Part shown: positions 1 to 8,010 of the stretch, piece by piece
How positions within the stretch are numbered: position 1 is the stretch's first letter
Layout of the letters: every line of letters begins with the position of its first letter
Assembly: GCF_000981225.1 (NCBI RefSeq)
Contig: NZ_LAJC01000057.1
Location: forward strand, 1-39,903
Direction of reading: 5' to 3'
DNA length: 39,903 bases
From: Allosalinactinospora lopnorensis
GTDB taxonomy: Bacteria; Actinomycetota; Actinomycetes; Streptosporangiales; Streptosporangiaceae
Position numbers and translations under genes: made by a program
The notes under the pieces: model-generated
Database searches by the model: none
What the model was told of the DNA's origin: nothing
Seen by the model: the letters and a program-made list of their open reading frames with translations, nothing else

Positions 1-2815
1 CCGGCGGGGTGGGAGACGATGGCGGCGGCCCGGTCACCGGCGGGCCCGGGGCCGGAACGCCGAGGGAGGGTGCGGGGTGTCCGGGACCGTGGTAACCGGG
101 TGGTGGCCCGTACCCCGGTGCGGGGGGCGGGTAACCCGCGGACGGGTAGGTGTGGCCGGGCTGGGGAGGCGGGGCCGTGGTGTGCGGGGGGGTTCTGCGG
201 TAGCGGAGCCGCGTGCTCAGCCAGGTGCCGAACACGTAGACACCGGGCAGGAGGACGAGGAGCACCGTCCACCCTGTCCGGCCGGGCTCGTCTTCCAGGA
301 GCCCGGCCGTGAACTCCCCTGCTCCCGGAACCGGCAGCCCCTCCATCTCCGAGAGGGGGTCCATCAGCAGGGTCAGCGCGAGCACGGCCACCCAGAGCAG
401 GTGGCCGCCGAAACGCCCCCAGAGCGTGTAGGCCGCGACCCCGATGAGCAGTGAGAGCGGCGGCAGGACCGATGTCACGAACGTGTACGCGGACCGGAGG
501 TCCTCCAGTGGGGGCGGATTCTGCGCCCCCATGACGAGCGCCCCGGTTACGACGGCCAGCGACCACACGGCGCCCCAGACGACCAGGCTGAGTCCGAGGA
601 CCGCGGCCGCCGCGCGTACCGCCGGCCCCTGCCCGGGCAACAGCGGTCTGCTGTGCGGCGGATGGTGGGACCTGTTGACCGCGACGAGCACCCAGACGAA
701 GAGCGCGAAGCCGGCGGGGAGCGCACCGAGGAGGAGGATCGCGGCGTCCTCCCCCAGGGAGTCCATGCCGCTGATGAGCGGCTCCCGGACGGGGTCGGGG
801 ACGAGCATGGGCGCGTTGCCCAGCAGGAAGGGCGCGTAGCTGAGCAGGGCGGCCAGACCGCTCGCGAACATGAACGTCCCCGGCCGCGACCGTTCCGGCG
901 CCAGCGCCAGCGCCAGTGCCAGCACGAGGTGGATGGGCCACAGCTCCATCTGGTGGGCCAGTGCCGCGGCCTGCTGGGACGCACCGGGAGCCGCCGGGTG
1001 GCCGATACCGGCCTCTCCGAACGAGTAGGGGAGGACGAGTACGAAGGTGGCCACGGCCCAGAACAGGAAGGAGGGCACGAGGATCCGTGGGGAGGCCCGG
1101 TGGAACCAGGTCCGGGGAGAGAGCAGCCGGCGCCATTCGTGCAGCGCGGAGGAACGGGCGAACGGGGCGAGCAACCGGGCGGCGACCGGTTGCTGCTGCG
1201 ACTCGCCGCCGGGGGCGACCGTCAGCGCGTCGAAGGCGAGGGCGCGCCACCACGGGAGGATGAGCGCGGCCCATGCCTGCAGGACCACCCGGACCGTTGC
1301 TCTCCTGCCGGGGTCGTCGATGGCCTCGACGGCGATCGCCACAGCGCGGTCGCGTTCGGCGGGGGCCGGACGGAAACCCGCTTTGGAGGCGGTGATCAGC
1401 GCGCCGTCGATCACCGAACGGGCCCGGTGGCCGACCCGTTCCAGCCGGGCGCAGCGGGCGGCGCATCCTTCGTGGGAGCAGCGGTGGCCCGCGGCGATGA
1501 GAGGGATCTCGTTGACGATGATCTCGGCGAGCATCTGGTGCTCCTCTGCGCCGCCGCGGGCCAGTTCGCGCAGTCCTTCGATGCCGGCGTCGCGCCCCCG
1601 GTAGCGGGGCCGCTCGTCCGGGAGCTGGGCTGCGATGAAGGCGGTGATCGCGGTGGCCGCCTGCTCGCGGCTGTCGACGCCTGACAGGTAGTCGCGGTCG
1701 AACGCGGTGTCGCCCGTGTCGTCGAGCCAGTCGCGGAGCTTGCCCGCGCCGCCGCGGCAGAGCCAGTTCTCGGCGCGCGTGGCGTGCCGGTCGAACAGCC
1801 GGGCCAGTTCCGCGGCGGCGTGGACGCTGCGCCCGGCGAAGGTGATCGGGCGGCGGGCGGTGGTGGCGCGCAGTGGACCGGTGGGGAACCGCGTGCTGTC
1901 GTCGGTGACCGAGAGGGTCCACTCGGCGTCGATGAGCCGGGTCGCCGCTCGCGTCAGGTGTTCGGCGCTTTCCTTCTCGGCGACGGCCTCGCCGGTGATG
2001 GCCGCGAACGCCTCGGCGGCGGCGGGGCGGTTCTCGGGCGAGCGGTCCAGGGCACGCCGCACGACATCGTGCAGCGCCGGCGGCAGTTCGCCTTCAGCGG
2101 TGTCGGGCTCCTCGTTGATGGTGCGGTAGCGCAGCATCTCCATCGGGCCGGCGCCGTACGGCGGGCGGCCGCTGGCGGCGTAGGCGACGAGCCCGCCCCA
2201 GCAGAACATGTCCGAGGCCGGGCCGGCGCGCTCCCCGTCGTAGCGTTCGGGGCTGATCCACCCCGGAGTGCCGACGACCATGTCGGTGCGTGTCATGGAC
2301 ACGTCGTCGAGGGCCTGGGCGATACCGAAGTCGAGGACCTTGGGGCCTTCGGGGGACAGGATGACGTTTTCGGGTTTGAGATCGCGGTGCACGATGCCTT
2401 CGCGGTGGATGGCCGCCAGTGCCTCGGCGAACCCGGCGGCGAAGGCCGTCAGGGCGCTCCCCCGCAACGGTGCCAGCTCGGCGACATAGCCGCGCAGGGT
2501 CGGCCCGGCCGCGTAGGCGGCCGCCAGCCACGGCCATTCGGCGGCGGTGTCCGCGGCGAGCAGCGGGACGATGCAGCGCCCCCGGACCCGCTGTGCGAGG
2601 TGCACCTCCTTCTCGAAGCGGGCCCGGTACCCGGGGTCGGCGGCGTATTCGCCGCGGATCATCTTGATGGCCGCCGGGTGGCCGGAGGCGTCCCGGCCGA
2701 AGTAGACGACACCCATACCGCCCGCGCCGAGCCGGCCGATCAGGCGGAACGCCCCGATCTCGGCCGGATCGTCGACGGTGAGGGGGACCAGAGAGGCGTT
2801 GTCGGTGCCGGTCAC
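1..2815 (-). CDS. Ser/Thr protein kinase with C-terminal multi-pass membrane domain (partial)
   Basis: At least 938 residues; the C-terminus runs off the left edge. Start is GTG 2815, with AGGAG about 11 bases upstream. The N-terminal Hanks-type kinase domain (about 20-270) has the glycine loop GAGGMG (30-35), the ATP lysine K51 in AAIK, catalytic loop HRDLKPEN (D145), DFG at D162 and GTPGWISPE, so it should be active. The middle part (about 280-560) is unrecognised and holds an H-x-C-x-H-x2-C-x3-C cluster at 444-455. From about 570 to 870 there are roughly seven to eight hydrophobic segments, then a Pro/Gly/Tyr-rich tail. Actinobacterial kinases usually have one TM and an outer sensor domain; here a polytopic domain follows the kinase. 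The substrate is unknown. The nearest same-strand gene is the ROK regulator, 303 bases upstream, and nothing suggests a shared function. Confidence 0.9.
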   Translation of the reverse strand, partial: MTGTDNASLVPLTVDDPAEIGAFRLIGRLGAGGMGVVYFGRDASGHPAAIKMIRGEYAADPGYRARFEKEVHLAQRVRGRCIVPLLAADTAAEWPWLAAAYAAGPTLRGYVAELAPLRGSALTAFAAGFAEALAAIHREGIVHRDLKPENVILSPEGPKVLDFGIAQALDDVSMTRTDMVVGTPGWISPERYDGERAGPASDMFCWGGLVAYAASGRPPYGAGPMEMLRYRTINEEPDTAEGELPPALHDVVRRALDRSPENRPAAAEAFAAITGEAVAEKESAEHLTRAATRLIDAEWTLSVTDDSTRFPTGPLRATTARRPITFAGRSVHAAAELARLFDRHATRAENWLCRGGAGKLRDWLDDTGDTAFDRDYLSGVDSREQAATAITAFIAAQLPDERPRYRGRDAGIEGLRELARGGAEEHQMLAEIIVNEIPLIAAGHRCSHEGCAARCARLERVGHRARSVIDGALITASKAGFRPAPAERDRAVAIAVEAIDDPGRRATVRVVLQAWAALILPWWRALAFDALTVAPGGESQQQPVAARLLAPFARSSALHEWRRLLSPRTWFHRASPRILVPSFLFWAVATFVLVLPYSFGEAGIGHPAAPGASQQAAALAHQMELWPIHLVLALALALAPERSRPGTFMFASGLAALLSYAPFLLGNAPMLVPDPVREPLISGMDSLGEDAAILLLGALPAGFALFVWVLVAVNRSHHPPHSRPLLPGQGPAVRAAAAVLGLSLVVWGAVWSLAVVTGALVMGAQNPPPLEDLRSAYTFVTSVLPPLSLLIGVAAYTLWGRFGGHLLWVAVLALTLLMDPLSEMEGLPVPGAGEFTAGLLEDEPGRTGWTVLLVLLPGVYVFGTWLSTRLRYRRTPPHTTAPPPQPGHTYPSAGYPPPAPGYGPPPGYHGPGHPAPSLGVPAPGPPVTGPPPSSPTPP

Positions 2816-3118
2816 GATCGCCGGAGCTCCTGTGGGATGGGGGTTGAGGGCTTGCGTTTAGGTACCGTTATAACGAAGAAGGCCGGGGTTCCGAACCGGG
2901 TGGAACCGCGCGTTTCGGCCTGGTGGGCTCTTCTCCCCGCGCGGCGCCGATGCGCCTTCGGTGGGGAGCGTCTCAGCGGGGCTCTCCGGCGGCGCGGCCG
3001 TTTTCGGCCGGCCGGTCATACCAGCGCCGCGCACGCACGCGGCCGCGGAAGGCGCGCCCCGCCCGGCGGGGGCCGGTCGGCCACCGTCGGGCGGGCGCTG
3101 CCGTACGCCGGCGGCCTC
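2816..3118. other. Intergenic region between ROK gene and kinase gene
   Basis: 303 bases with no supported gene. It holds a perfect 10-bp palindrome CGTTATAACG (2866-2875) about 50 bases upstream of the kinase start, in a small AT-rich island that may be its promoter or an operator. A short hairpin CGGCCG-TTTT-CGGCCG (2995-3010) lies downstream of the ROK stop codon and may be a weak terminator. No T-run follows it on the minus strand. Confidence 0.4.
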
Positions 3119-4339
3119 TCAGCCGCGGGTGGCCGACACGGTCGAGGAGAACACCTCCTCGCGGGCCTGCTGCAGCGCCCACAGGAGGGCGCCGCGCAGC
3201 ACGGGTGCGCCGACCGTGCCGGTACTGACCTCGGGAGCGTTGGGGCCCACACGCTCGGCCGCCCGGGCGACCCGCTGCGCGAGGTCGTCCCCGCCGGCCT
3301 GCGCCACCTCGCCGCACAGCACCACCAGGCCGGGGTCGAGCACGACGCACACCGAGGCCACACCGCGGGCGATGCGCTGGGCGAGCTCGTCGAGGAACGC
3401 CTCACCGTCCGCGCCCGCTCCACGCGCGGCGGCGATGGCGGAGGCGACGGTTCCGGCGTGGAATCCGTGTGCGGCGGCGAGGTGGGCGACCTCCCGCGCC
3501 CCGACCAGGGCCTGGAAACCGTGGGCCAGCGACGGGGTGCCGTAGGCGGTGTGCAGTTCCTCGTACCCGCCGGGGAGCCCGACGTCCCCGGGTAAGGGCG
3601 CCCCCGGCACCGGCAGGTACCCGATCTCGCCCGCTCCGCCGGAGCGGCCTCTGCGGATCCGGTCGTCGAGCATGATCGCCATGCCGACACCGCCGCCGAG
3701 CCACATCAGCGCGAAGTCCGAGACCCCTTGGGCCGCGCCTTCGGCGTGCTCGGCGAGAGCGGCCAGGTTGACGTCGTTCTCGATCGTGACCGACCGCTGG
3801 AGTTCGGCCCGCAGCGACTCCAGCACCCCCTCGTGCCAGGCGGGCAGGTCGAAGGAGAACCGGATGTCGCCGGTCCGGGGGTCCACGACGCCCGGGGTAC
3901 CGATGACACAGGCCCGCACACGCTCGATCGGTATCTCCGCGCTCTGCACCAGCTTCATCACCGTGGTGCGTACGACCTCGACCGGATCCGGCGAGTCCGC
4001 CGGGTCGACCGAGACCTCACCCACCACGCGGCCGGTGACGTCGGCCACAGCCGCGGTGACCTCGGTGGCGCTCACGTCCAGCGCCGCCACGTATGCGCTG
4101 GAGGGCACCACCGCGTACAGCGCCGCGTTGGGCCCCCGGCCCCCGCCCTGGCTGCCGACCACATGCACCAACTCCCGCTCTTCCAGGCGCGCGAGCAGCT
4201 GGGAGGCGGTCACCTTGGACAACCCGGTGGCCTCTCCGAGTTGGGTGCGCGTCAGCGGCCCCGACGACAGGAGCAACTCCAGCGCCGCACGATCGTTCAG
4301 TTGCCGCAGCAGCTGAGGAGTTCCCGGGCGTCGAGACAT
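3119..4339 (-). CDS. ROK-family transcriptional regulator (sugar-responsive repressor)
   Basis: 406 residues, typical for a ROK repressor. An N-terminal winged helix (about 8-65; LTRTQLGEATGLSKVTASQL) is followed by a sugar-kinase-like ROK domain (about 85-400; ENDVNLAALAEH, GGGVGMAI, GEIGY). The kinase-type DxGGT site is degenerate (DVSATE), as expected for a regulator. The usual ROK zinc motif (His then CxCGxxGC) is missing: the His is Tyr in GEIGYLPV and no cysteines follow. The gene is divergent from the sugar importer at 4603, across an AT-rich stretch with a ROK-like operator. I infer that it represses the importer and itself and is released by an amino sugar or its phosphate. Start ATG 4339 has a weak GGGGGTG upstream. 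Confidence 0.9.
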   Translation of the reverse strand: MSRRPGTPQLLRQLNDRAALELLLSSGPLTRTQLGEATGLSKVTASQLLARLEERELVHVVGSQGGGRGPNAALYAVVPSSAYVAALDVSATEVTAAVADVTGRVVGEVSVDPADSPDPVEVVRTTVMKLVQSAEIPIERVRACVIGTPGVVDPRTGDIRFSFDLPAWHEGVLESLRAELQRSVTIENDVNLAALAEHAEGAAQGVSDFALMWLGGGVGMAIMLDDRIRRGRSGGAGEIGYLPVPGAPLPGDVGLPGGYEELHTAYGTPSLAHGFQALVGAREVAHLAAAHGFHAGTVASAIAAARGAGADGEAFLDELAQRIARGVASVCVVLDPGLVVLCGEVAQAGGDDLAQRVARAAERVGPNAPEVSTGTVGAPVLRGALLWALQQAREEVFSSTVSATRG

Positions 4340-4360
4340 AACCGTGACACCCCCATCTCT

Positions 4361-4391
4361 ATTTATTAGGAAACTTTATTGTTAGTTTATC
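4361..4391. promoter_or_regulatory. Candidate ROK operator and divergent promoter region
   Basis: An AT-rich island in very GC-rich DNA between the ROK gene and the importer. It contains AGGAAACTTTATT (4368-4380), which matches 11 of 13 positions of the palindrome AGGAAA(C/G)TTTCCT that I recall as the box for ROK regulators such as CsnR. A TAGTTT hexamer at 4383-4388 could be a plus-strand -10 element. The rest of the 263-base gap up to 4602 shows no gene, so the importer mRNA would have a leader of about 200 bases. Confidence 0.5.
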
Positions 4392-4602
4392 GAGCACCCC
4401 GCACGCAGGACGCGCCGGAGCCCTTCGGCGAAGCGCCCGGCCGTCCTGCCGAACTGGGCGAACCGAAAACACAGGGCTATCCCAGCACATCTCGGCACCG
4501 ATAACGACCCGCGCTGCGGTTCTCGCCGACCACGGAGATGTTCGGGGCATCTGCTTCGACCCGGCGTCGCGAGCGTGACGGCGCGCGAAGGGAGGAACAC
4601 GG

Positions 4603-5874
4603 ATGAGAATCCCGAAGATCGCGGCCGCCTCGGCCGCCGTGCTGCTGGTCGCCGCCTGCGGCGGTGGGAACGGCGCCGACGACGCCGACAGCCTGACCGT
4701 CTGGGTCATGGGCACCTCTGAGGACGCGCTGGTCGAGTACTTCGACGGCATAGAGGCGCGGTTCCAGGAGCAGCACCCCGGAACCGGTGTCGACGTGGAG
4801 TTCATCCCGTGGGACGACGCCCAGGAGTCGATCACCAACGCGATCGCCGGCGGCGACGCCCCCGATGTACTGGAGGTCGGCAACGACCAGACCGCCAACT
4901 GGGCCGTGCAGGGCGCCCTGCTGGAGATCGACGACTACGTCGCGGACTGGGACGAGGCCGCGGACATGGACCAGGAGTCCCTCGACTACGGCGCCTACGA
5001 AGGCGTCCAGTACTCCGTGCCGTGGTTCTCCGGTGTCCGCACCCTGTACTACCGCGCCGACTGGCTCGACGACCTCGACGCGGACGTCCCCAAGACCTGG
5101 GACGATCTCGTCGAGGTGGCCAAGGCCGTCGAAGAGGAGCAGAACGTGCCGGGATTCGCCGCCCCGACCGACTTCACCAACGGTATCGCCAGTTTCATCT
5201 GGAGCAACGGGGGCGAGATCGCCGTGCAGGACGGCGGCGAGTGGGAGGGCCGGCTGACCGACCCCGCGACCAAGGAGGCCATCGAGTTCTACGCCGACCT
5301 CACCGTCGACGAGGAGATCTCACCTCAGGCCTATGTCGGCGAAACCGAGTTGACTCCGCTGGCCGATATGGCCAACGGCCGGCTCGGCATGTACATCGAC
5401 GGCGGCTGGGCACTGAGCTCCATGGAGGAGCAGGCCGACGACCCGGACATCCTCGACGACATCGAGGCTGCGCCGATCCCCGGCGCCGAGGGAACCGCCC
5501 CGGCCTTCGCCGGGGGTTCCGCGCTGGCGCTCTTCTCCACGACGGAGACCCCTGATCTCGCCTTCGACCTGCTCACGACGATGGCGGACAAGGAGGGCGG
5601 CCAGGAGTACGCCGACGCGGCCGGCTTCTTTCCCGCCTACCCCGAACTCCTCGACGCCCCGGAGTACCGGGAGGACCCGTTCAAAGCGGCCGCCGCCGAG
5701 CAGATGAAGAACACCTCCTTCTTCCCGGCCACCCCCAACTGGAACGCCGCCGACCAGGACAAGAAGATCCTGCCCAGCGCGGTCCTGGAGATCACCCGGG
5801 GCACTGACGTGGACCAGGCTCTGGAGGAGGCCAACGACCAGCTGACCGAGACGCTCAACGAGCCGATCGAGTAG
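4603..5874 (+). CDS. Sugar ABC transporter substrate-binding lipoprotein
   Basis: 423 residues, family-1 extracellular solute-binding protein (COG1653 type). The signal peptide ends in the lipobox LVAAC with C19 as the lipidated cysteine, followed by GGGNG. The mature part has the family pattern: SLTVWVMG near the N-terminus, GDAPDVLEVGND, VPKTWDDLVEVAKAV and AGGSALALF. Start ATG 4603 has GGGAGG eight bases upstream. It would bind an oligosaccharide outside the membrane and deliver it to the two permeases that follow. The adjacent ROK and NagZ-like genes point to GlcNAc-containing ligands (chitobiose or muropeptide sugars), but the sequence alone does not prove the ligand. A strong hairpin follows the gene. 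Confidence 0.92.
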   Translation: MRIPKIAAASAAVLLVAACGGGNGADDADSLTVWVMGTSEDALVEYFDGIEARFQEQHPGTGVDVEFIPWDDAQESITNAIAGGDAPDVLEVGNDQTANWAVQGALLEIDDYVADWDEAADMDQESLDYGAYEGVQYSVPWFSGVRTLYYRADWLDDLDADVPKTWDDLVEVAKAVEEEQNVPGFAAPTDFTNGIASFIWSNGGEIAVQDGGEWEGRLTDPATKEAIEFYADLTVDEEISPQAYVGETELTPLADMANGRLGMYIDGGWALSSMEEQADDPDILDDIEAAPIPGAEGTAPAFAGGSALALFSTTETPDLAFDLLTTMADKEGGQEYADAAGFFPAYPELLDAPEYREDPFKAAAAEQMKNTSFFPATPNWNAADQDKKILPSAVLEITRGTDVDQALEEANDQLTETLNEPIE

Positions 5875-5894
5875 ACCTCCGCTCCGCCGTGCCG

Positions 5895-5935
5895 GAGGCG
5901 TCCGGAGGCGTGCCCCTCTCGCCTCCGGACGCCTC
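5895..5935 (+). repeat. Perfect 16-bp intercistronic hairpin
   Basis: Arms GAGGCGTCCGGAGGCG (5895-5910) and its exact reverse complement (5920-5935) flank a 9-base loop, between the binding-protein stop and the first permease. No T-run follows. Such hairpins commonly allow partial termination or protect upstream mRNA, giving more binding protein than permease; that role here is inferred. Confidence 0.75.
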
Positions 5936-5964
5936 GCCACCACCGCGAACGGGAAGACCCAGCC

Positions 5965-6951
5965 ATGGCACAGACCGCTGAGGCGGTGCGGGCGGAGGAC
6001 AGGCCTCGGCCGGAGCCCGGCCCGGACCGCTCCCCTCCCCGCCGCCGGAAGCCCACGCCCTACCTGCTCATCGCGCCGACCCTGCTGCTGCTCGCCGTGG
6101 TCCTGCTGTGGCCTGTCGGCCAGATGGTGTGGAACTCGCTGCACGCCTACAGCACCCGGCATCTGCTGCCCGCCGGCCCGGCGCCGGGGTGGAACGGTTT
6201 CGCTCACTACACCCACCTGCTCAGCGACCCCTTCTTCTGGCACGTCCTGCGGAACACGGTCGCCGTGTGCGCGCTCATGGTGGGCATCACGATGGTGCTC
6301 GGGACGCTGGTCGGCCTGCTGCTGCACAAGCTCCCCAAGTGGTTCTCCACCATCGTCGCCGTCGGGATGATGCTGGCCTGGGCCACCCCCGCGATCAGCG
6401 CCTCGCTGATCTTCCGCTGGCTGTTCCTGCCGGAGCGCGGCCTGGCCAACGTCCTGCTGGACGGGATGCCCGACTGGCTGGTGGGCAGCGGGTGGCTGGA
6501 CTACAGCTGGTTCCTGGAGCCGCTCTCCCTGTTCACCGTGCTCATCCTGGTGATCGTCTGGCAGTCGTTCCCGTTCGTCGCGGTCTCCGTACTGGCCGGC
6601 CTGAAGAGCGTCCCCGGGGAGCTCTACGAGGCGGCCCGGGTCGACGGCGCCGGCGCCTGGCGGTCCTTCTGGAGCATCACCTTCCCCATGCTCCGCCCGC
6701 TGTTCTCGCTGCTGCTCGTGCTGCAGATCATCTGGGACCTGCGGGTGTTCACCCAGCTCTACATCCTGGCGAACGGCTTCCAGAACACATCGGTCTACCT
6801 GCTCTCGTACTACATCTACCAGCAGGGGTTCTCGGCCAGCCCGCCCAACTACGGCATGGGCTCGGCGATCGCGGTGGTCATGACCGCCATGATCCTCGCT
6901 GTCAGCGCCTACTACCTGCGCATCATGATCCGCCAGGGGGAGACACGATGA
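5965..6951 (+). CDS. Sugar ABC transporter permease, MalF-like
   Basis: 328 residues. About 35 charged/Pro-rich N-terminal residues precede six membrane segments (first YLLIAPTLLLLAVVLLWPVG). The conserved EAA loop that docks the ATPase is EAARVDGAGAWRSFW followed by ITFPMLRPL. Start ATG 5965 has GGGAAG eight bases upstream. It overlaps the next permease by an ATGA junction, so the two are translationally coupled. Together they form the membrane channel of a carbohydrate uptake (CUT1) importer. No ATPase gene is present in the unit; a shared MsiK-type ATPase elsewhere in the genome is the usual solution in actinomycetes. Confidence 0.92.
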   Translation: MAQTAEAVRAEDRPRPEPGPDRSPPRRRKPTPYLLIAPTLLLLAVVLLWPVGQMVWNSLHAYSTRHLLPAGPAPGWNGFAHYTHLLSDPFFWHVLRNTVAVCALMVGITMVLGTLVGLLLHKLPKWFSTIVAVGMMLAWATPAISASLIFRWLFLPERGLANVLLDGMPDWLVGSGWLDYSWFLEPLSLFTVLILVIVWQSFPFVAVSVLAGLKSVPGELYEAARVDGAGAWRSFWSITFPMLRPLFSLLLVLQIIWDLRVFTQLYILANGFQNTSVYLLSYYIYQQGFSASPPNYGMGSAIAVVMTAMILAVSAYYLRIMIRQGETR

Positions 6952-7871
6952 GCACCGCAGCACCGCGACGGACCGGAACGCCCCGGACCGGCGGCACCAG
7001 GCGGCGCCTGTCCCGGGGGCTCCGCCGGACCGGACTGTACGCGGCGGGGACCGCCGTCCTGGTGTTCGCCGTCTTCCCCGTCTACTGGATGGTCAGCACG
7101 GCGCTCAAACCGGTCAGTGAGATCTTCGCCCGACAACCCCGGCTCCTTCCCGGCGCCCCCACCCTCGACCACTTCGACCGGGTCGTCAACGGTCAGCTCA
7201 TCCCCGGGGTGAACTTCTGGCAGTTCCTCGCCAACAGCCTGTTCGTCACGCTGGGCTCGGTGGCCGTGGCGGCCGTGATGTCGCTGCTGGCCGCCGTCGC
7301 CATCGCCCGGTTCAGGTTCCGGCTCCGCACCGGCCTCATCCTGTTGCTCATGCTGATCCAGATGGTGCCGATGGAGGCGATGATCATCTCCATCTTCATC
7401 AACTTCCGGCACCTCCAGGACGTCAGCGGCGTACAACTGCTCGGCAACCTCACCGGCATCGTGATCGTCTACACCGCCGTCGCGCTGCCGATCACCATCA
7501 TGATGCTGCGCGGCTTCGTCGCCGCTGTTCCCAGGGAACTGGAGGAGGCCGCGGCCATCGACGGCGCGGGCAACTGGACAGTCTTCTGGCAGATCCTGAT
7601 GCCGCTGGTGGCACCGGGCCTGGTGGCGGCCAGCATCTTCGCCTTCATCACGGCGTGGAACGAGTTCATCGTCGCCCTGACCTTCCTCGGCCGCAGCACC
7701 GAGAACTACACGCTGCCGCTGACCCTCTCCTACTACTTCGGCCGCTTCGGGACCGAATGGGGCGCCATCATGGCCGCCTCCACGCTCCTCACCATCCCGG
7801 TAATGATCTTCTTCCTGTTCGTCCAGCGCCGTATGGTCGCCGGCCTCACCATGGGCGCGGTCAAGGGTTGA
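6948..7871 (+). CDS. Sugar ABC transporter permease, MalG-like
   Basis: 307 residues, starting at ATG 6948, which overlaps the TGA of the preceding permease. Six membrane segments are visible, with the inner-membrane permease signature EAAAIDGAGNWTVFWQI (about residue 200) before LMPLVAPGLVA. The N-terminus (about 1-28) is basic and Thr/Arg-rich. It pairs with the 5965-6951 permease to form the heterodimeric pore. Stop is followed after 139 bases by the GH3 gene, probably in the same transcript. That gap is GC-rich and holds only short inverted repeats. The permease class is certain from sequence; the substrate is inferred from neighbours. Confidence 0.92.
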   Translation: MSTAAPRRTGTPRTGGTRRRLSRGLRRTGLYAAGTAVLVFAVFPVYWMVSTALKPVSEIFARQPRLLPGAPTLDHFDRVVNGQLIPGVNFWQFLANSLFVTLGSVAVAAVMSLLAAVAIARFRFRLRTGLILLLMLIQMVPMEAMIISIFINFRHLQDVSGVQLLGNLTGIVIVYTAVALPITIMMLRGFVAAVPRELEEAAAIDGAGNWTVFWQILMPLVAPGLVAASIFAFITAWNEFIVALTFLGRSTENYTLPLTLSYYFGRFGTEWGAIMAASTLLTIPVMIFFLFVQRRMVAGLTMGAVKG

Positions 7872-8010
7872 ACCGCCTCAGCCCCTGGCCGCCGACGGCG
7901 TCGCCCGGACAGGCGGGGCACCCCCGGGACCGCAGCCGGGCGCCTCCCCCGGTACCGCCGCTTGAGGAGGACCCGTCCCGATCGTTCCACCGCTTTGAAC
8001 GGAGACCGTG

